From Desulfobulbaceae bacterium (lineage in GTDB: Bacteria; Desulfobacterota; Desulfobulbia; Desulfobulbales; Desulfocapsaceae), in NCBI GenBank assembly GCA_024636345.1, contig JAGXHG010000008.1:186001-250000 (forward strand): DNA of 64,000 bases. Reading direction: 5' to 3'. A program made the position numbers and the translations under genes. This document shows positions 34,905 through 44,697 of this stretch, one piece after another; within the stretch, counting starts at the first letter, position 1; each line of letters starts with the position of its first letter. The notes below the pieces were generated by a model. The model saw nothing but the letters and a program-made list of their open reading frames with translations, did not search any database and was not told the DNA's origin.

Positions 34905-36956
34905 TTATTCCTTAGCGTTGCCTTCTCCTTCTCCTTCCTCTGTATTTTCACCAGGAGGTACACTCTCCTTGACCGCATCAACCAAACCAAGCAAGCTCAT
35001 ATTCTGCTTCAAAGGTTTGGGAGCTGCCTTGCCGGTGGAATCCGTCACCCTTCTTACCACCCTTGGTGATATCCGCTTCCCTTTGGCGCTTGGATTCTTG
35101 AGCAGATAATCATCAAAATAAACCTCCATGGTATTGCTCTTGGCGCGGGGAGAAGGTGCAAGGCCGACATGGGCACTGGTCCCCTGACCCATCAGCAGCA
35201 GCAGTATCCGTGACCGTTTATCTTCGGGGAAGAGTCGATACTCCTTATCCAGGATAAACTTGGGGGTGGTAAAACGCTTGGCATAGGTCAGATTCTCCTG
35301 GCCGTCCCGATAGAGGACATTGAAGGTAAGGCCGTCTTCGACAACCCCGATCCAGGCCAGTTCATGGCCGATAAAGAGTTTGTCAGTCACCGGAATCACC
35401 TTGTACATGCCGTCGTTAAAGATCAACAGGAGCCGGTCGTACTCGGAACAGTTCAGGGTAAAATCCTGCTTTTCATCTTCAGCCTTGATGTTATGGCCCA
35501 GAAAGCCTGTGGCGCGCTGATAGCCGACCACCAGATTGGCGAGGGCCGCGCTGCGCACGCTGACCTCCTCAAACTCGCAGAGTTCTGTCTGTCTCGGGTA
35601 GAGATGGCCATACTTTTTCAGCAGGTCGCCTAGGAAGGAGACAGTGTATCCGACCATATCCTTGAGGTGATGACTGATCTTCTTGATCTCGCTGCGGATC
35701 TCCTTGATTTCCTTCTGCTGCTTATTGATATCATAACGGGAGATGCGCTTAATTTTAATCTCAAGCAGACGCTCTACATCCTCGTTGGTGACTGGCCGAA
35801 GAAGCTCTGCGGTGAAGGGTTGCAGGGCGCTGTCCACGCTCTTGATCACGGCCTTGTAGCTGGTCTCTTCCTCGATCTGTTTGTAGAGCCGTTCCTCGAT
35901 AAAGATCTGCTCCAGGAGTCTTGCGTGCAGTTTTTCCTGAAATCTTCCGAGGTCAATCTCCAGTTCCTTGGTCAGATCATGGACAAGTTTCCGGGTATTG
36001 TGCTCCAACACCTCCTCAACCGTGCAGGTGAGTGGGGTATTGTTCTTGATCAGAGTGAGATTGGGGGTAATGGCAACCTCGCAATCGGTGAAGGCATAGA
36101 GGGCCTCAATGGTCTCCTTGGCGTAGACCCCCCGGGCCAGATTAATCTCGACCTCGACGTCTTCTGCCGTATAATCATTGATGGACAGGATCTTGATTTT
36201 CCCCGCCTTGGCCGCTTTCTCAACGGATTCGATCAGAGACTGGGTGGTTGTCCCATGGGGAATGTCCTTGACAATAATGGTCTTATCGCTTGCCTCCTCA
36301 ATCCTTGCCCGACAGCGGATCCGACCATTGCCATGATCATAGTGGGAGACATCCACCAGTCCCTTTTTCTGGAAATCGGGATAGAGAGTGATCTCTTCAT
36401 TGTGCAGCAGTTTGATCTGGGCCTCGAGGAGTTCGCAGAAATTATGGGGCATAATCTTGGTGGCCATACCGACCGCAATCCCATCCGCCCCGAGCAACAG
36501 CAGCAGGGGAATCTTGGCCGGTAGAGTGACCGGCTCCATCATCCTGCTGTCATAGGATTCAACAAACTCGGTCAGATCCTTATTAAAAAGGATCTCTTTG
36601 GCCAGGGGCGTGAGACGGCACTCAATATAGCGGGCGGCCGAGGCCTGATCGCCGGTATAGATATTGCCAAAATTCCCCTGCCGCTCAATTAGATATTCCT
36701 TGTTGGCAAGATTCACCAGGGCGGAAAAAATGGAGGCGTCCCCATGGGGATGGAGCTTCATGGTCTCGCCCACAACATTGGCCACCTTGTGGAAGCGACC
36801 GTCCTCCATGTTGAACAGGGTCTGAAGGATACGGCGCTGGACCGGCTTCAGGCCGTCGTGGATGTCTGGAATTGCTCGTTCCCTGATGACATAGGAGGAG
36901 TATTCAAGAAAATTCTTTTCAAAGAGGTTATGCAGTCTTCCGTACTGTGAGTTCAT
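34905..36956 (-). CDS. parC: DNA topoisomerase IV subunit A (ParC-type)
   Basis: The 683-residue protein has a type IIA breakage-reunion domain: 'YAYVIRERAIPDIHDGLKPV'-type start (here 'SSYVIRERAIP'), 'GDASIFSALVNLA', and the active tyrosine in 'AARYIECRLTPLA'. Coiled-coil tower and short C-terminal domains follow. The short C-terminus and the upstream ParE-like partner favour topoisomerase IV over gyrase. It decatenates daughter chromosomes. A Glu-rich, Pro-rich tail closes the protein. Confidence 0.9.
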   Translation of the reverse strand: MNSQYGRLHNLFEKNFLEYSSYVIRERAIPDIHDGLKPVQRRILQTLFNMEDGRFHKVANVVGETMKLHPHGDASIFSALVNLANKEYLIERQGNFGNIYTGDQASAARYIECRLTPLAKEILFNKDLTEFVESYDSRMMEPVTLPAKIPLLLLLGADGIAVGMATKIMPHNFCELLEAQIKLLHNEEITLYPDFQKKGLVDVSHYDHGNGRIRCRARIEEASDKTIIVKDIPHGTTTQSLIESVEKAAKAGKIKILSINDYTAEDVEVEINLARGVYAKETIEALYAFTDCEVAITPNLTLIKNNTPLTCTVEEVLEHNTRKLVHDLTKELEIDLGRFQEKLHARLLEQIFIEERLYKQIEEETSYKAVIKSVDSALQPFTAELLRPVTNEDVERLLEIKIKRISRYDINKQQKEIKEIRSEIKKISHHLKDMVGYTVSFLGDLLKKYGHLYPRQTELCEFEEVSVRSAALANLVVGYQRATGFLGHNIKAEDEKQDFTLNCSEYDRLLLIFNDGMYKVIPVTDKLFIGHELAWIGVVEDGLTFNVLYRDGQENLTYAKRFTTPKFILDKEYRLFPEDKRSRILLLLMGQGTSAHVGLAPSPRAKSNTMEVYFDDYLLKNPSAKGKRISPRVVRRVTDSTGKAAPKPLKQNMSLLGLVDAVKESVPPGENTEEGEGEGNAKE

Positions 36957-36963
36957 AAAAAAA

Positions 36964-36991
36964 TTGAAGGTTGAAAGTTGAAAGTTGAAAG
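36964..36991. repeat. Four tandem heptamers, TTGAAAG
   Basis: TTGAAGG followed by three TTGAAAG units lies between parE and parC. It is a short simple repeat that could change length by slippage; its effect is unknown. Confidence 0.7.
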
Positions 36992-37057
36992 CTCTTTCTT
37001 GGGTATGGAGATGACAAATTCAGTTATGATTGAAAACGCAACACTTAAAGCTCACAA

Positions 37058-38893
37058 TTAAATCGTGGTCACCAAGTGCTCCATGATGTACTGCTTGCGC
37101 TCCGGAGTATTTTTCCCCATGTAAAAGGAGAGGATTTTGCTCACCTCGCTGACGGTCCCCATATTGACCTGCTGGAGGCGGATATCAGGGCCGATGAACT
37201 GCTTGAATTCCTTCGGGGAGATTTCTCCCAGTCCTTTGAAACGGGTCATCTCCACATTACCGGCCTTGGCGCTGGTCCCTTGCAGTTTTTTGACGGCAGT
37301 AATCTTTTCCTTATCTGAATAGCAGTAAAAGGTCTCTTTCTTGTTGCGGACTCGAAAGAGAGGGGTCTCAAGGATATAGACGAAACCGAGCTTTACCAGC
37401 GGTTCAAAGTAGTGGAGAAAGAAGGTCAGAAGCAGATTGCGGATATGGAGCCCGTCCACATCCGCATCGGTGGCCAGGATCACCTTGTCGTAGCGCAGGT
37501 TGGAAATGGACTCTTCAATGTCGAGGGCTCGCATCAGGGAATACATCTCTTCATTCTTGTACAAGAGCGCCAGCTTCTGTCCCAGGACGTTCATGGGCTT
37601 GCCTTTCAGGGAAAATACCGCCTGGGTCAGCGGATCACGAGAGGAGACAATGGAACCGGCTGCCGACTGTCCTTCGGTGATGAAGACCATATTATGGTTG
37701 CCATCAGACGATGGTTTTTTGCGCGTGGGATGATGCTTGCAGTCTTTTAACTGGGGGATTTTGAAGGCCACTTTTTTTGATTTGGCCTTGGCCTCCAGAC
37801 GGACACTCTGCAACTCCTTCCTGACCTTTTCATTGCGCTGGATCTTTTCCAGCAGTCTGTCCGCTGTCTCGGTATTTTTATAGAGGGCGCTGGAGACCGC
37901 GTCTTTCACCTTGTTCACGATCCAGGAACGGATATCGCCATTGCCCAATTTATTCTTGGTCTGAGATTCAAAGAGAGGGTCTTTGATCTTGATCGCCAGG
38001 GTGCCGACAATGCCGTCCCGCACATCCTGGCCGACAAAGCTTTTTTTGGAAAACTCATTGACACCCTTGAGAATTCCCTCGCGGAAGGCGGAAAGATGGG
38101 TGCCGCCCTCGCTCGTATAGGTGCCGTTGACAAAGGAATAATAGGTGTCGCCATAGCCATCGGTATGGGAGAAACAAAACTCCAGGGTGGCATCACGGTA
38201 ATAGATGGGCTCGTATATGTTCTGATCATCCAGCTCCTTGGCCAGCAGATCAAGAAGGCCATTTGCGGAATAATAGCAAGTCTTGTCCAGATACACCTTC
38301 ATTCCGGCATTAAGGTAGGCATACCGCCACAACCTCTCTTCGATAAAGCGAAGATCAAAGGTGAAATCCTGGAACATCTCCCGGTCCGGGACAAATTCCA
38401 CCAGGGTACCGTTCGCCTCGGTGCTCTCGCCTTTCTCCTGGCTGACCAGCACTCCTTTGGTGAAAACTGCGCTGGCAAACTTGCCGTCGCGAAAGGCTGT
38501 AACCTTGAAGTATGACGACATGGCATTCACCGCCTTAGTACCCACCCCGTTCAGGCCAACGGAAAACTGAAACACCTCGGTATTATACTTGGCACCGGTA
38601 TTGATGGTGGAGACGCAGTCAACGATCTTGCCCAGAGGAATACCCCGGCCAAAGTCACGAATCGTAACCATCCCGTCTTCACCGATATGAATATTGACCC
38701 GCTTGCCCGCCCCCATGATATATTCATCGACGGCATTATCAACGACCTCCTTGAGCAGGATATAGATGCCGTCATCGGGGTGAGTTCCGGTGCCAAGGCG
38801 GCCGATATACATCCCGGGCCGCTTGCGTATATGCTCAAGGGAGCTGAGAGTCTTTATTTTACTTTCGTCGTAATTATGAGAAGATAGTGTCAT
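37058..38893 (-). CDS. parE: DNA topoisomerase IV subunit B (ParE-type)
   Basis: The 611-residue protein has a GHKL ATPase domain ('HIRKRPGMYIGRLG', 'EVVDNAVDEYIMG', 'VTIRDFGRGIPLG', 'FQFSVGLNGVGTKAVNAMS'), a transducer domain and a Toprim domain ('VFITEGQSAAGSIVSSRD', 'VILATDADVDGLHIRNL'). The usual EGDSA of Toprim reads EGQSA, while the metal-binding Glu and DADVD are kept. It pairs with the ParC-type subunit encoded about 100 bases downstream. Confidence 0.92.
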   Translation of the reverse strand: MTLSSHNYDESKIKTLSSLEHIRKRPGMYIGRLGTGTHPDDGIYILLKEVVDNAVDEYIMGAGKRVNIHIGEDGMVTIRDFGRGIPLGKIVDCVSTINTGAKYNTEVFQFSVGLNGVGTKAVNAMSSYFKVTAFRDGKFASAVFTKGVLVSQEKGESTEANGTLVEFVPDREMFQDFTFDLRFIEERLWRYAYLNAGMKVYLDKTCYYSANGLLDLLAKELDDQNIYEPIYYRDATLEFCFSHTDGYGDTYYSFVNGTYTSEGGTHLSAFREGILKGVNEFSKKSFVGQDVRDGIVGTLAIKIKDPLFESQTKNKLGNGDIRSWIVNKVKDAVSSALYKNTETADRLLEKIQRNEKVRKELQSVRLEAKAKSKKVAFKIPQLKDCKHHPTRKKPSSDGNHNMVFITEGQSAAGSIVSSRDPLTQAVFSLKGKPMNVLGQKLALLYKNEEMYSLMRALDIEESISNLRYDKVILATDADVDGLHIRNLLLTFFLHYFEPLVKLGFVYILETPLFRVRNKKETFYCYSDKEKITAVKKLQGTSAKAGNVEMTRFKGLGEISPKEFKQFIGPDIRLQQVNMGTVSEVSKILSFYMGKNTPERKQYIMEHLVTTI

Positions 38894-39045
38894 AATATGA
38901 TGTTGGATATAGGTTTTATAAGGGGCTTTTTTTTATACTCTTATTCAAGCCTTGCAATACTATTGTATTTCACTATATTAATCAACTCTGATGGCCACGC
39001 GGTAGCTGTTATGAAATAAATCCTTTTTTTACTCAGGTATCTTCG

Positions 39046-39870
39046 ATGTATTGCCCCCAACTCACATTATCGCCAACCGTGATGACCATTGCCGGCTCAG
39101 ACCCTTCTGGCGGGGCCGGAATCCAGGCTGATCTGAAGACGATGACTGCCATCGGCGTCTATGGCGCAGCGGCTATTACCTGTATTACCGTGCAGAATTC
39201 TCTGGGCGTCACCGAGTCTGTCCCTTTGGAAGCCGGACTTGTGGTCAGGCAGGTTCAGGCCGTAGTGGCTGACCACCATGTGACCCATATCAAAATCGGC
39301 ATGATTGGTACCATGAAGATAGCCAGGGCCTTGGGGAAACTCCTTGCAGATTATTCAGGTGAGGTGATCTACGACCCTGTTCTGGCATCAACAACCGGCC
39401 AATCCCTGTTCAATAATTCCAGCCTTGCAGAACTGAGCACGTACCTCATCAGCAAAGTCACCGTTCTCACCCCCAATTGCTTGGAGCTCGAACAACTCTG
39501 TCAGCAGAAAATCACAACACCAGAAAAAGCTCTGCATTGTGCCGGAACTATCCTCGCCAGACATGAGCATCTTCAGGCTGTCATCGTCAAGGGTGGACAT
39601 CTGGAACCTGACAGGACAGATATCCACGATTACCTGATCATAAAAAATCAAGAAGTTATCGTCAGCAAACGAAGACGCATCCAAAGCGCCAATCTGCACG
39701 GAACCGGCTGCACCTACGCCTCAGCCTTCACCGCCTTTCATTGCCGGGAAAAGGATTACTGCAAAACGTTTTTTCTTACCGCTTCCTATATGGACAGAAT
39801 CATCAGCAAGAGCAGCTCTATCTCATTGGTAAAAAGCGGATTCAACGGGCCGCTTGTCCATGCCCTCTAG
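39046..39870 (+). CDS. thiD: Hydroxymethylpyrimidine/phosphomethylpyrimidine kinase
   Basis: The 274-residue protein has the ThiD ribokinase-fold pattern: '[20 protein letters not shown]', '[17 protein letters not shown]', '[14 protein letters not shown]' and '[15 protein letters not shown]' with the anion-hole and catalytic aspartate region altered to 'GTGCTY'. It phosphorylates the HMP moiety in thiamine synthesis or salvage. No other thiamine gene is nearby. The ribosome-binding site is weak. Confidence 0.92.
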   Translation: MYCPQLTLSPTVMTIAGSDPSGGAGIQADLKTMTAIGVYGAAAITCITVQNSLGVTESVPLEAGLVVRQVQAVVADHHVTHIKIGMIGTMKIARALGKLLADYSGEVIYDPVLASTTGQSLFNNSSLAELSTYLISKVTVLTPNCLELEQLCQQKITTPEKALHCAGTILARHEHLQAVIVKGGHLEPDRTDIHDYLIIKNQEVIVSKRRRIQSANLHGTGCTYASAFTAFHCREKDYCKTFFLTASYMDRIISKSSSISLVKSGFNGPLVHAL

Positions 39871-40269
39871 TTAGAACTATCCTCGACAATTTGTACGAAC
39901 AGATAAGTGGGGAATCTGCTATCTTGATGATCCCTACAGGGATTTAATATAGAGCAGAAAATGACAAAAAAACGAGACAGACTCACTACAGGATGGATGA
40001 ACGCAGAGTATGGAGGGATAATGTACCTGTTGAGGGCCAGTGGAAATCTTTAAAATTCAAGCGGAGCTCTTTCGATGTTTATGACTCCGAACTTATCTTT
40101 GAACTTTTTTCAGCAATAAGTTTTTCGGCCACAGGCTGTGACTGGCAATGGGAGTAATAATCATATATTCCCATCACGGGGACCAGCCTCGGGCAGAAAT
40201 CCTTAGCTGAGAGGACGACGATACAGATCTTGTTGCCTGCAGGCCAAAAAGAAAATGAACGGCGGTTTG
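39871..40269. other. Spacer with a possible small ORF
   Basis: This stretch of about 400 bases lies between convergent thiD and dnaJ-like genes. A + strand frame from ATG 39993 to 40157 would encode 54 residues ('MDERRVWRDNVPVEGQWKSL' at its start), with no family match and only a weak CAGG before it. A small hairpin ATCCC/GGGAT lies at 39930-39943. I see no RNA gene. Confidence 0.25.
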
Positions 40270-41214
40270 CTACAACCCAGCTCCCTGCAGACTGAGAACC
40301 AATTCTTGCTGTTCAGTGGAAAGTTGCTCAGGAACCTGAACACCAAGTTTAACATAGATATCACCGCGACTCCCGAGTGGGCCGCTGGGCAGACCGTGCC
40401 CTTTGATCCGCAATCTGGCATCAGGCTGGATACCGGAAGGAACATTGACCATAAATTTCTTACCCTCCAGAGTCTCGATTGCCACTTTTGTTCCCAGACA
40501 GGCATCACTGAAGGATATCCATTTTTCACAAATCAGATCATCCCCATCTCTTTGGAAACGATCATGCTTACTCACCTCCACCTTGAGATAGAGGTCGCCA
40601 GGGGCACCGCCCTGGGAAGAAGCGCCACCCTTCCCCTTCAGCCGTAGTTTTTTCCCCGCCTCAATCCCTTTGGGAATCTTGACCGAGACATTCTGATTTG
40701 TGCCGTTGGCACGCAGGGCGATGTTCTTTTCGGCACCATGCATGACCTCATCTAAAGTCACTGACAGCTGATAGGTCAGATCTTGGCCTTTTGCCGGCGG
40801 CTGGCAGCCACCTGTCCCGCAACCTCCGCCCATTCTGGCGCCACCAGCACCCTGTCCGAAGAATGATTGAAACGACTGGGACCCTCCACCCATATTGTTG
40901 CGAAAGGAGGTGGAACCACCACCGCCCCCGGCGCCAAATTGACGGAGAATATCATTCAAGTCAAAGTTACGGAATATGTCTTCCTGCGAATAGCGTTGAT
41001 GAAAATTAGAGGAACCAAAGGTGTCGTACTGTTTTTTCTTTTCCACATCCGACAGTACTGCATAAGCCTCATTAATCTCTTTGAACTTGGCCTCTGCTGT
41101 TTTATCCCCCTGATTTTTGTCAGGATGATACTTCAGGGCTAATTGACGATATGCTTTTTTGATCTCGGCAGGAGAAGCGCTCTTGGGCACGCCTAATGTT
41201 TCGTAATATTCCAT
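40270..41214 (-). CDS. DnaJ/CbpA-type J-domain co-chaperone
   Basis: The 314-residue protein has an N-terminal J domain ('[20 protein letters not shown]', '[14 protein letters not shown]' with the HPD motif, '[13 protein letters not shown]'). A Gly/Phe-rich linker spans about residues 90-135 ('[11 protein letters not shown]', '[14 protein letters not shown]'). DnaJ C-terminal beta domains follow. The zinc-finger domain of DnaJ is absent, so this is a class II (CbpA-like) J protein that stimulates Hsp70. The linker contains an unusual pair of cysteines. Confidence 0.92.
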   Translation of the reverse strand: MEYYETLGVPKSASPAEIKKAYRQLALKYHPDKNQGDKTAEAKFKEINEAYAVLSDVEKKKQYDTFGSSNFHQRYSQEDIFRNFDLNDILRQFGAGGGGGSTSFRNNMGGGSQSFQSFFGQGAGGARMGGGCGTGGCQPPAKGQDLTYQLSVTLDEVMHGAEKNIALRANGTNQNVSVKIPKGIEAGKKLRLKGKGGASSQGGAPGDLYLKVEVSKHDRFQRDGDDLICEKWISFSDACLGTKVAIETLEGKKFMVNVPSGIQPDARLRIKGHGLPSGPLGSRGDIYVKLGVQVPEQLSTEQQELVLSLQGAGL

Positions 41215-41352
41215 TGTTGATTTATGATTAAACGAATTGTGTTGTAATAAAAATATGTACGTGAATGTTCAATGGTTTAAATAATAGGAATGCATTGTTT
41301 ATCAGTCAAGCCTATCAGCAACAATGACAAGAACTGTTCTATAAAAATAAAA

Positions 41353-41380
41353 AAAACGGAATCCTGAAAGATTCCGTTTT
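41353..41380. terminator. Rho-independent terminator downstream of ssb
   Basis: AAAACGGAATC (41353-41363) pairs with GATTCCGTTTT (41370-41380). On the - strand it is followed by a run of T, so it ends the ssb transcript. Confidence 0.85.
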
Positions 41381-41413
41381 TCCTTCTCAACTACCTGAGT
41401 TATTAATTAACAA

Positions 41414-41857
41414 TTAAAAAGGTACATCATCCCTACTCCCTCCACCCATCGTTCCAGCAGGAGGTTCTGAGTAAAAAGAATCCTGCGACCCGCCGCCCAT
41501 GTTGCCAGCCCCGTACCCAGTATCAGCAGATCCTTTTGAATCAAGCATCTTCATCTCTCTGGCAATGATCTCAGTGGTATATTTGTCGTTGCCATTCTGA
41601 TCCTGCCATTTCCTGGTCTGAAGTTTTCCCTCAATATAGACCTTTGAACCTTTATGAAGATATTGACCACAGATCTCGGCTAATTTCTGCCAGGCAACAA
41701 TCCTGTGCCACTCGGTGGTCTCCTGCATCTGGCCGTCTTTATCTTTCCACCGTTCAGTTGTAGCGAGATTAAAGGTGACCACAGAAGTACCACTTTGAGT
41801 GGCACGAATTTCAGGATCTTTTCCAAGATTACCAATAAGCATAACTTTGTTCAGCAT
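41414..41857 (-). CDS. ssb: Single-stranded DNA-binding protein
   Basis: The 147-residue protein has an OB fold: '[20 protein letters not shown]', '[12 protein letters not shown]', '[20 protein letters not shown]' and '[20 protein letters not shown]'. A glycine-rich linker and the acidic-phobic tail '…GSRDDVPF' end it, the usual docking tip for replication and repair partners. It binds ssDNA as a tetramer. The gene is monocistronic with its own terminator. Confidence 0.95.
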   Translation of the reverse strand: MLNKVMLIGNLGKDPEIRATQSGTSVVTFNLATTERWKDKDGQMQETTEWHRIVAWQKLAEICGQYLHKGSKVYIEGKLQTRKWQDQNGNDKYTTEIIAREMKMLDSKGSADTGYGAGNMGGGSQDSFYSEPPAGTMGGGSRDDVPF

Positions 41858-42236
41858 AATTTCTCCTGCACCATGAGTAATTCATTGATGTATCATAAAA
41901 GACAGAAAGCATCCATGATGCTTAATCAATCCCCTGTCTGATTTCAGTCAGTATTCTTCTTACCATAGAGCAGGCGTTTTCTTCCAGAAGAAAATTGACA
42001 ACCACTGTTTAGGAACCGTTACGATACAACTTGTTTCTTGAGCCTCTGGCGAAACTATTAAAAAACTTATGTTCTATTTAATATCTTGAAACAATTGGAT
42101 CTAATCTTTTTTTTGTTATATTTTTATGTTTGCCGCCAAAACTAAACCAAGTGCGGATTAAAACTGAAATACAACTTTTATTAGTTTTGAAGTGAGCTGG
42201 GGGAGTGTATCCGTCCCTCTTCAAGGACCAAGTAAA

Positions 42237-42512
42237 ATGAGCACAGATGAAAGACTACCCCCGCTCACCATTGAGCAACGATACCAGATTTCAGGGTTAA
42301 AGAAAGCAGCTCTTAATCGGTCGAGAACTGTGGAAGACCTACAGGTGCATAAATCACCACTATTTTCCTACGGAACAACTCGATATAAGGAAGCTTTTGA
42401 TATTCTGAGAAAAATATTGACTCCCAATTGGCCGTATTGTAATATTTTTGCCATAGGTAGTGATGTTTGGGGGTATTTTCCATGGTCGCACCAGTTACGG
42501 TGGATACTCTAA
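42237..42512 (+). pseudogene. Decayed IS30-type transposase N-terminus
   Basis: About the first 45 residues, including 'LTIEQRYQISGLKKAALNRS' and 'LQVHKSP', resemble the helix-turn-helix start of IS30 transposases ('LT.EQRYQI..L.KAG…HKST'). The key glycine and arginine positions are eroded, and the frame then runs into unrelated sequence and stops. No DDE core is visible. It lies in a 1.1-kb stretch (41858-42959) without an intact gene. Confidence 0.45.
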
Positions 42513-42602
42513 TGGCAGATTGTCAGTCTATGAGACCGACAAAAAAGTGATCCCGATATCGTTTTCATCTCTTGATAGCTTTTTCAATTCCCCGGAGAAA
42601 TA

Positions 42603-42788
42603 ATGGGGAAAAACGAATTCCTATCACCTCACCTAGTAAAAACAGTCCACCCACTTTCGCTTTCCAAAGGAGAGTCCGGCTCACGGGAGTTGGTCCCTTC
42701 AGCGGAAAAGATCATTGCCATTGTCTGCAATCATTTCCAAGTAACAAAAAAGCAGATTATCTCTAGGTACAGAGCAGATAATTGCTGA
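42603..42788 (+). pseudogene. Possible C-terminal fragment of a REP-associated (Y1) transposase
   Basis: A 61-codon frame contains 'SRELVPSAEKIIAIVCNHFQ' followed by 'VTKKQIISRYRADN', like the DnaA-type helical tail found on many Y1/REP transposases. The catalytic HUH domain is missing. Just upstream (about 42483-42600) another frame, 'GRLSVYETDKKVIPISFSSL', resembles the end of an SMI1/KNR4-type protein. The whole stretch looks like a graveyard of fragments. Confidence 0.35.
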
Positions 42789-42959
42789 GAAAAGTGGCAA
42801 ATTATCTGGTTATCCGTTACAGCAGGCTTGAGGTAGGTTGAAAAAAGTGGACACCAAATCGCAATCTTTTTAAATAGAAAGCGGAAGGCAACCCAACAAA
42901 AGTCACCAGTAAATTTGATTATTTTTCATTTTTAATCACTAGGAAAAGGAAAACGCCCC

Positions 42960-44636
42960 TTGAAAATTGTATCCATAGCCATGGTTCTGGCAGGCATTGC
43001 CTTGCTCGCTTTTTCTCTTAATCCAACCAGAGAGATATGTCGCAGAAAACATCAGCTTTACGCCTCTTGGAAATTTCTTGGCATGTTGATCATCTTCTTT
43101 ATCGTTGGCTACATCCTCTTTTTTAATATGGCGCTGAAAGCCCAAGCCTCCACTCTGGAGATGATTGTTGCCACCATCCTCTTTAGCGGCGCCATTTTTG
43201 TCGTCATGGTGGTGCGGTTGAGCCTGGCAACCATCAGGCTCGGCGAACATTTTGCCGCCTTGGAACGGCACCGGGCCCTTCATGACGAACTCACCGAGCT
43301 GCCGAACCGTGTCATGGCCGAGGAGCAGCTCGACCATGGCCTGCTAATTGCCAAACGTCACTGTAACCCTCTGGCCTTCGTCCTCATGGACCTAGTCCGC
43401 TTTAAAGAGATCAATGATTCTCTGGGCCATTTTTACGGCGATTATGTCCTTCAGGAGGTAGCTCTTCGGATGAAGAGTGTGGTGCGGGAATCTGACACCC
43501 TGGCCCGAGTTGGTGGCGATGAGTTTTCCCTGGTGCTGCCCAACACCAGCCTGGAACAGGCGGTGATGATCAGCATGAAGATCGCCGACGCAATCGATCA
43601 GCCCTTTATGATTGAGGGGCATAGCCTCAAGGTAGGTATCAGTATCGGAATCGCCATGTATCCCGACCATGGCACCGATAGTGAGACCTTGATGCAACGG
43701 GCCGATGTAGCCATGTATGATGCCAAACGTAATGATGTTATCTATGCCATCTTTAATATCGAGCAGCACCGGACAACCTTTAATCGCCTGGTATTGATCG
43801 GTGAGCTGCGTGATGCCATCAACAAGAAAGACATTTTTCTCTGCTATCAACCGAAAATTTCCATTCGAGACAAGACCTTGATAGGCGTAGAGGCTTTGGC
43901 TCGCTGGCAGCACACAGATCGGGGGGTCATCAATCCAGATGATTTTGTATCCCTTGCCGAACAGGCTGGACTTTGTAAACAATTCACCAATCTGGTGATC
44001 GATAAAGCCTTGGAACAATGTGGAAAATGGCAGCAAGAGGGCTACAACATTCCTGTAGCGGTGAATCTATCTCTCAAAAACCTCCATGACCTCGACTTTC
44101 CCTCTGATGTCGCTACCCTCCTCACTAAATGGCAGATGAAACCGGCAATGCTGCTCCTGGAGATTACTGAAAGCAGTATTATCGTTGACCAGGATCGGGT
44201 CACCAAGGTTGTTACCGAACTTAAAAAAATGGGGCTGCAGCTCTCCATTGATGATTTTGGTACCGGCTATTCCTCCATATCCTATCTGAAAAAATTCCCG
44301 GCCCGTGAAATCAAGATCGACAAGTCCTTTATCATTGGCATGCTCCAGAATGAAGACAATGCGGTGATCGTCAAATCCACCATTGAAATGGTTCATAACA
44401 TCGGCCGCAAGGTGGTGGCCGAAGGTGTTGAGGATGAGGAGACCCTGCAGTTCTTGGAGGACCTCGGTTGTGATATTCTCCAGGGCTTTCATCTCTGCCA
44501 CCCTCTGCCGAGCAATGAGCTCCAGAATTGGCTTGAGACCACTGCCTGGTCTGTTTTTAAAAAGAATATTACTCTGCCAAAAACTCAGCAATCCGAATTG
44601 GTACATGAACAAGACATATACGTTGAGCAAACATAG
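42960..44636 (+). CDS. Membrane GGDEF-EAL cyclic-di-GMP enzyme
   Basis: The 558-residue protein begins at a TTG; an ATG a few codons later is possible. Two or three TM segments occupy residues about 1-85 with no large sensor domain. The GGDEF domain has 'RVGGDEFSLVLPN' intact, after 'HDELTELPNRVMAEE'. The EAL domain keeps 'IGVEALARWQH', 'LLEITESSI', 'SIDDFGTGYSSISYLKKF', 'EIKIDKSFI' and 'VAEGVEDEE', so both synthesis and hydrolysis of c-di-GMP are plausible. A PilZ receptor is encoded at 51663. Confidence 0.92.
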   Translation: MKIVSIAMVLAGIALLAFSLNPTREICRRKHQLYASWKFLGMLIIFFIVGYILFFNMALKAQASTLEMIVATILFSGAIFVVMVVRLSLATIRLGEHFAALERHRALHDELTELPNRVMAEEQLDHGLLIAKRHCNPLAFVLMDLVRFKEINDSLGHFYGDYVLQEVALRMKSVVRESDTLARVGGDEFSLVLPNTSLEQAVMISMKIADAIDQPFMIEGHSLKVGISIGIAMYPDHGTDSETLMQRADVAMYDAKRNDVIYAIFNIEQHRTTFNRLVLIGELRDAINKKDIFLCYQPKISIRDKTLIGVEALARWQHTDRGVINPDDFVSLAEQAGLCKQFTNLVIDKALEQCGKWQQEGYNIPVAVNLSLKNLHDLDFPSDVATLLTKWQMKPAMLLLEITESSIIVDQDRVTKVVTELKKMGLQLSIDDFGTGYSSISYLKKFPAREIKIDKSFIIGMLQNEDNAVIVKSTIEMVHNIGRKVVAEGVEDEETLQFLEDLGCDILQGFHLCHPLPSNELQNWLETTAWSVFKKNITLPKTQQSELVHEQDIYVEQT

Positions 44637-44697
44637 TGGTAGTTCAGGTTCATAGAACCATCAATTAAAACGGTAACCAATGGTTTCACGCCTGCCT

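Noticed and set aside
35667..36524. Plus-strand 285-residue ORF
   Set aside because: Antisense to parC, whose active-site motifs are clear.
36964..36991. CRISPR or regulatory array
   Set aside because: The four heptamers are a simple repeat without spacers.
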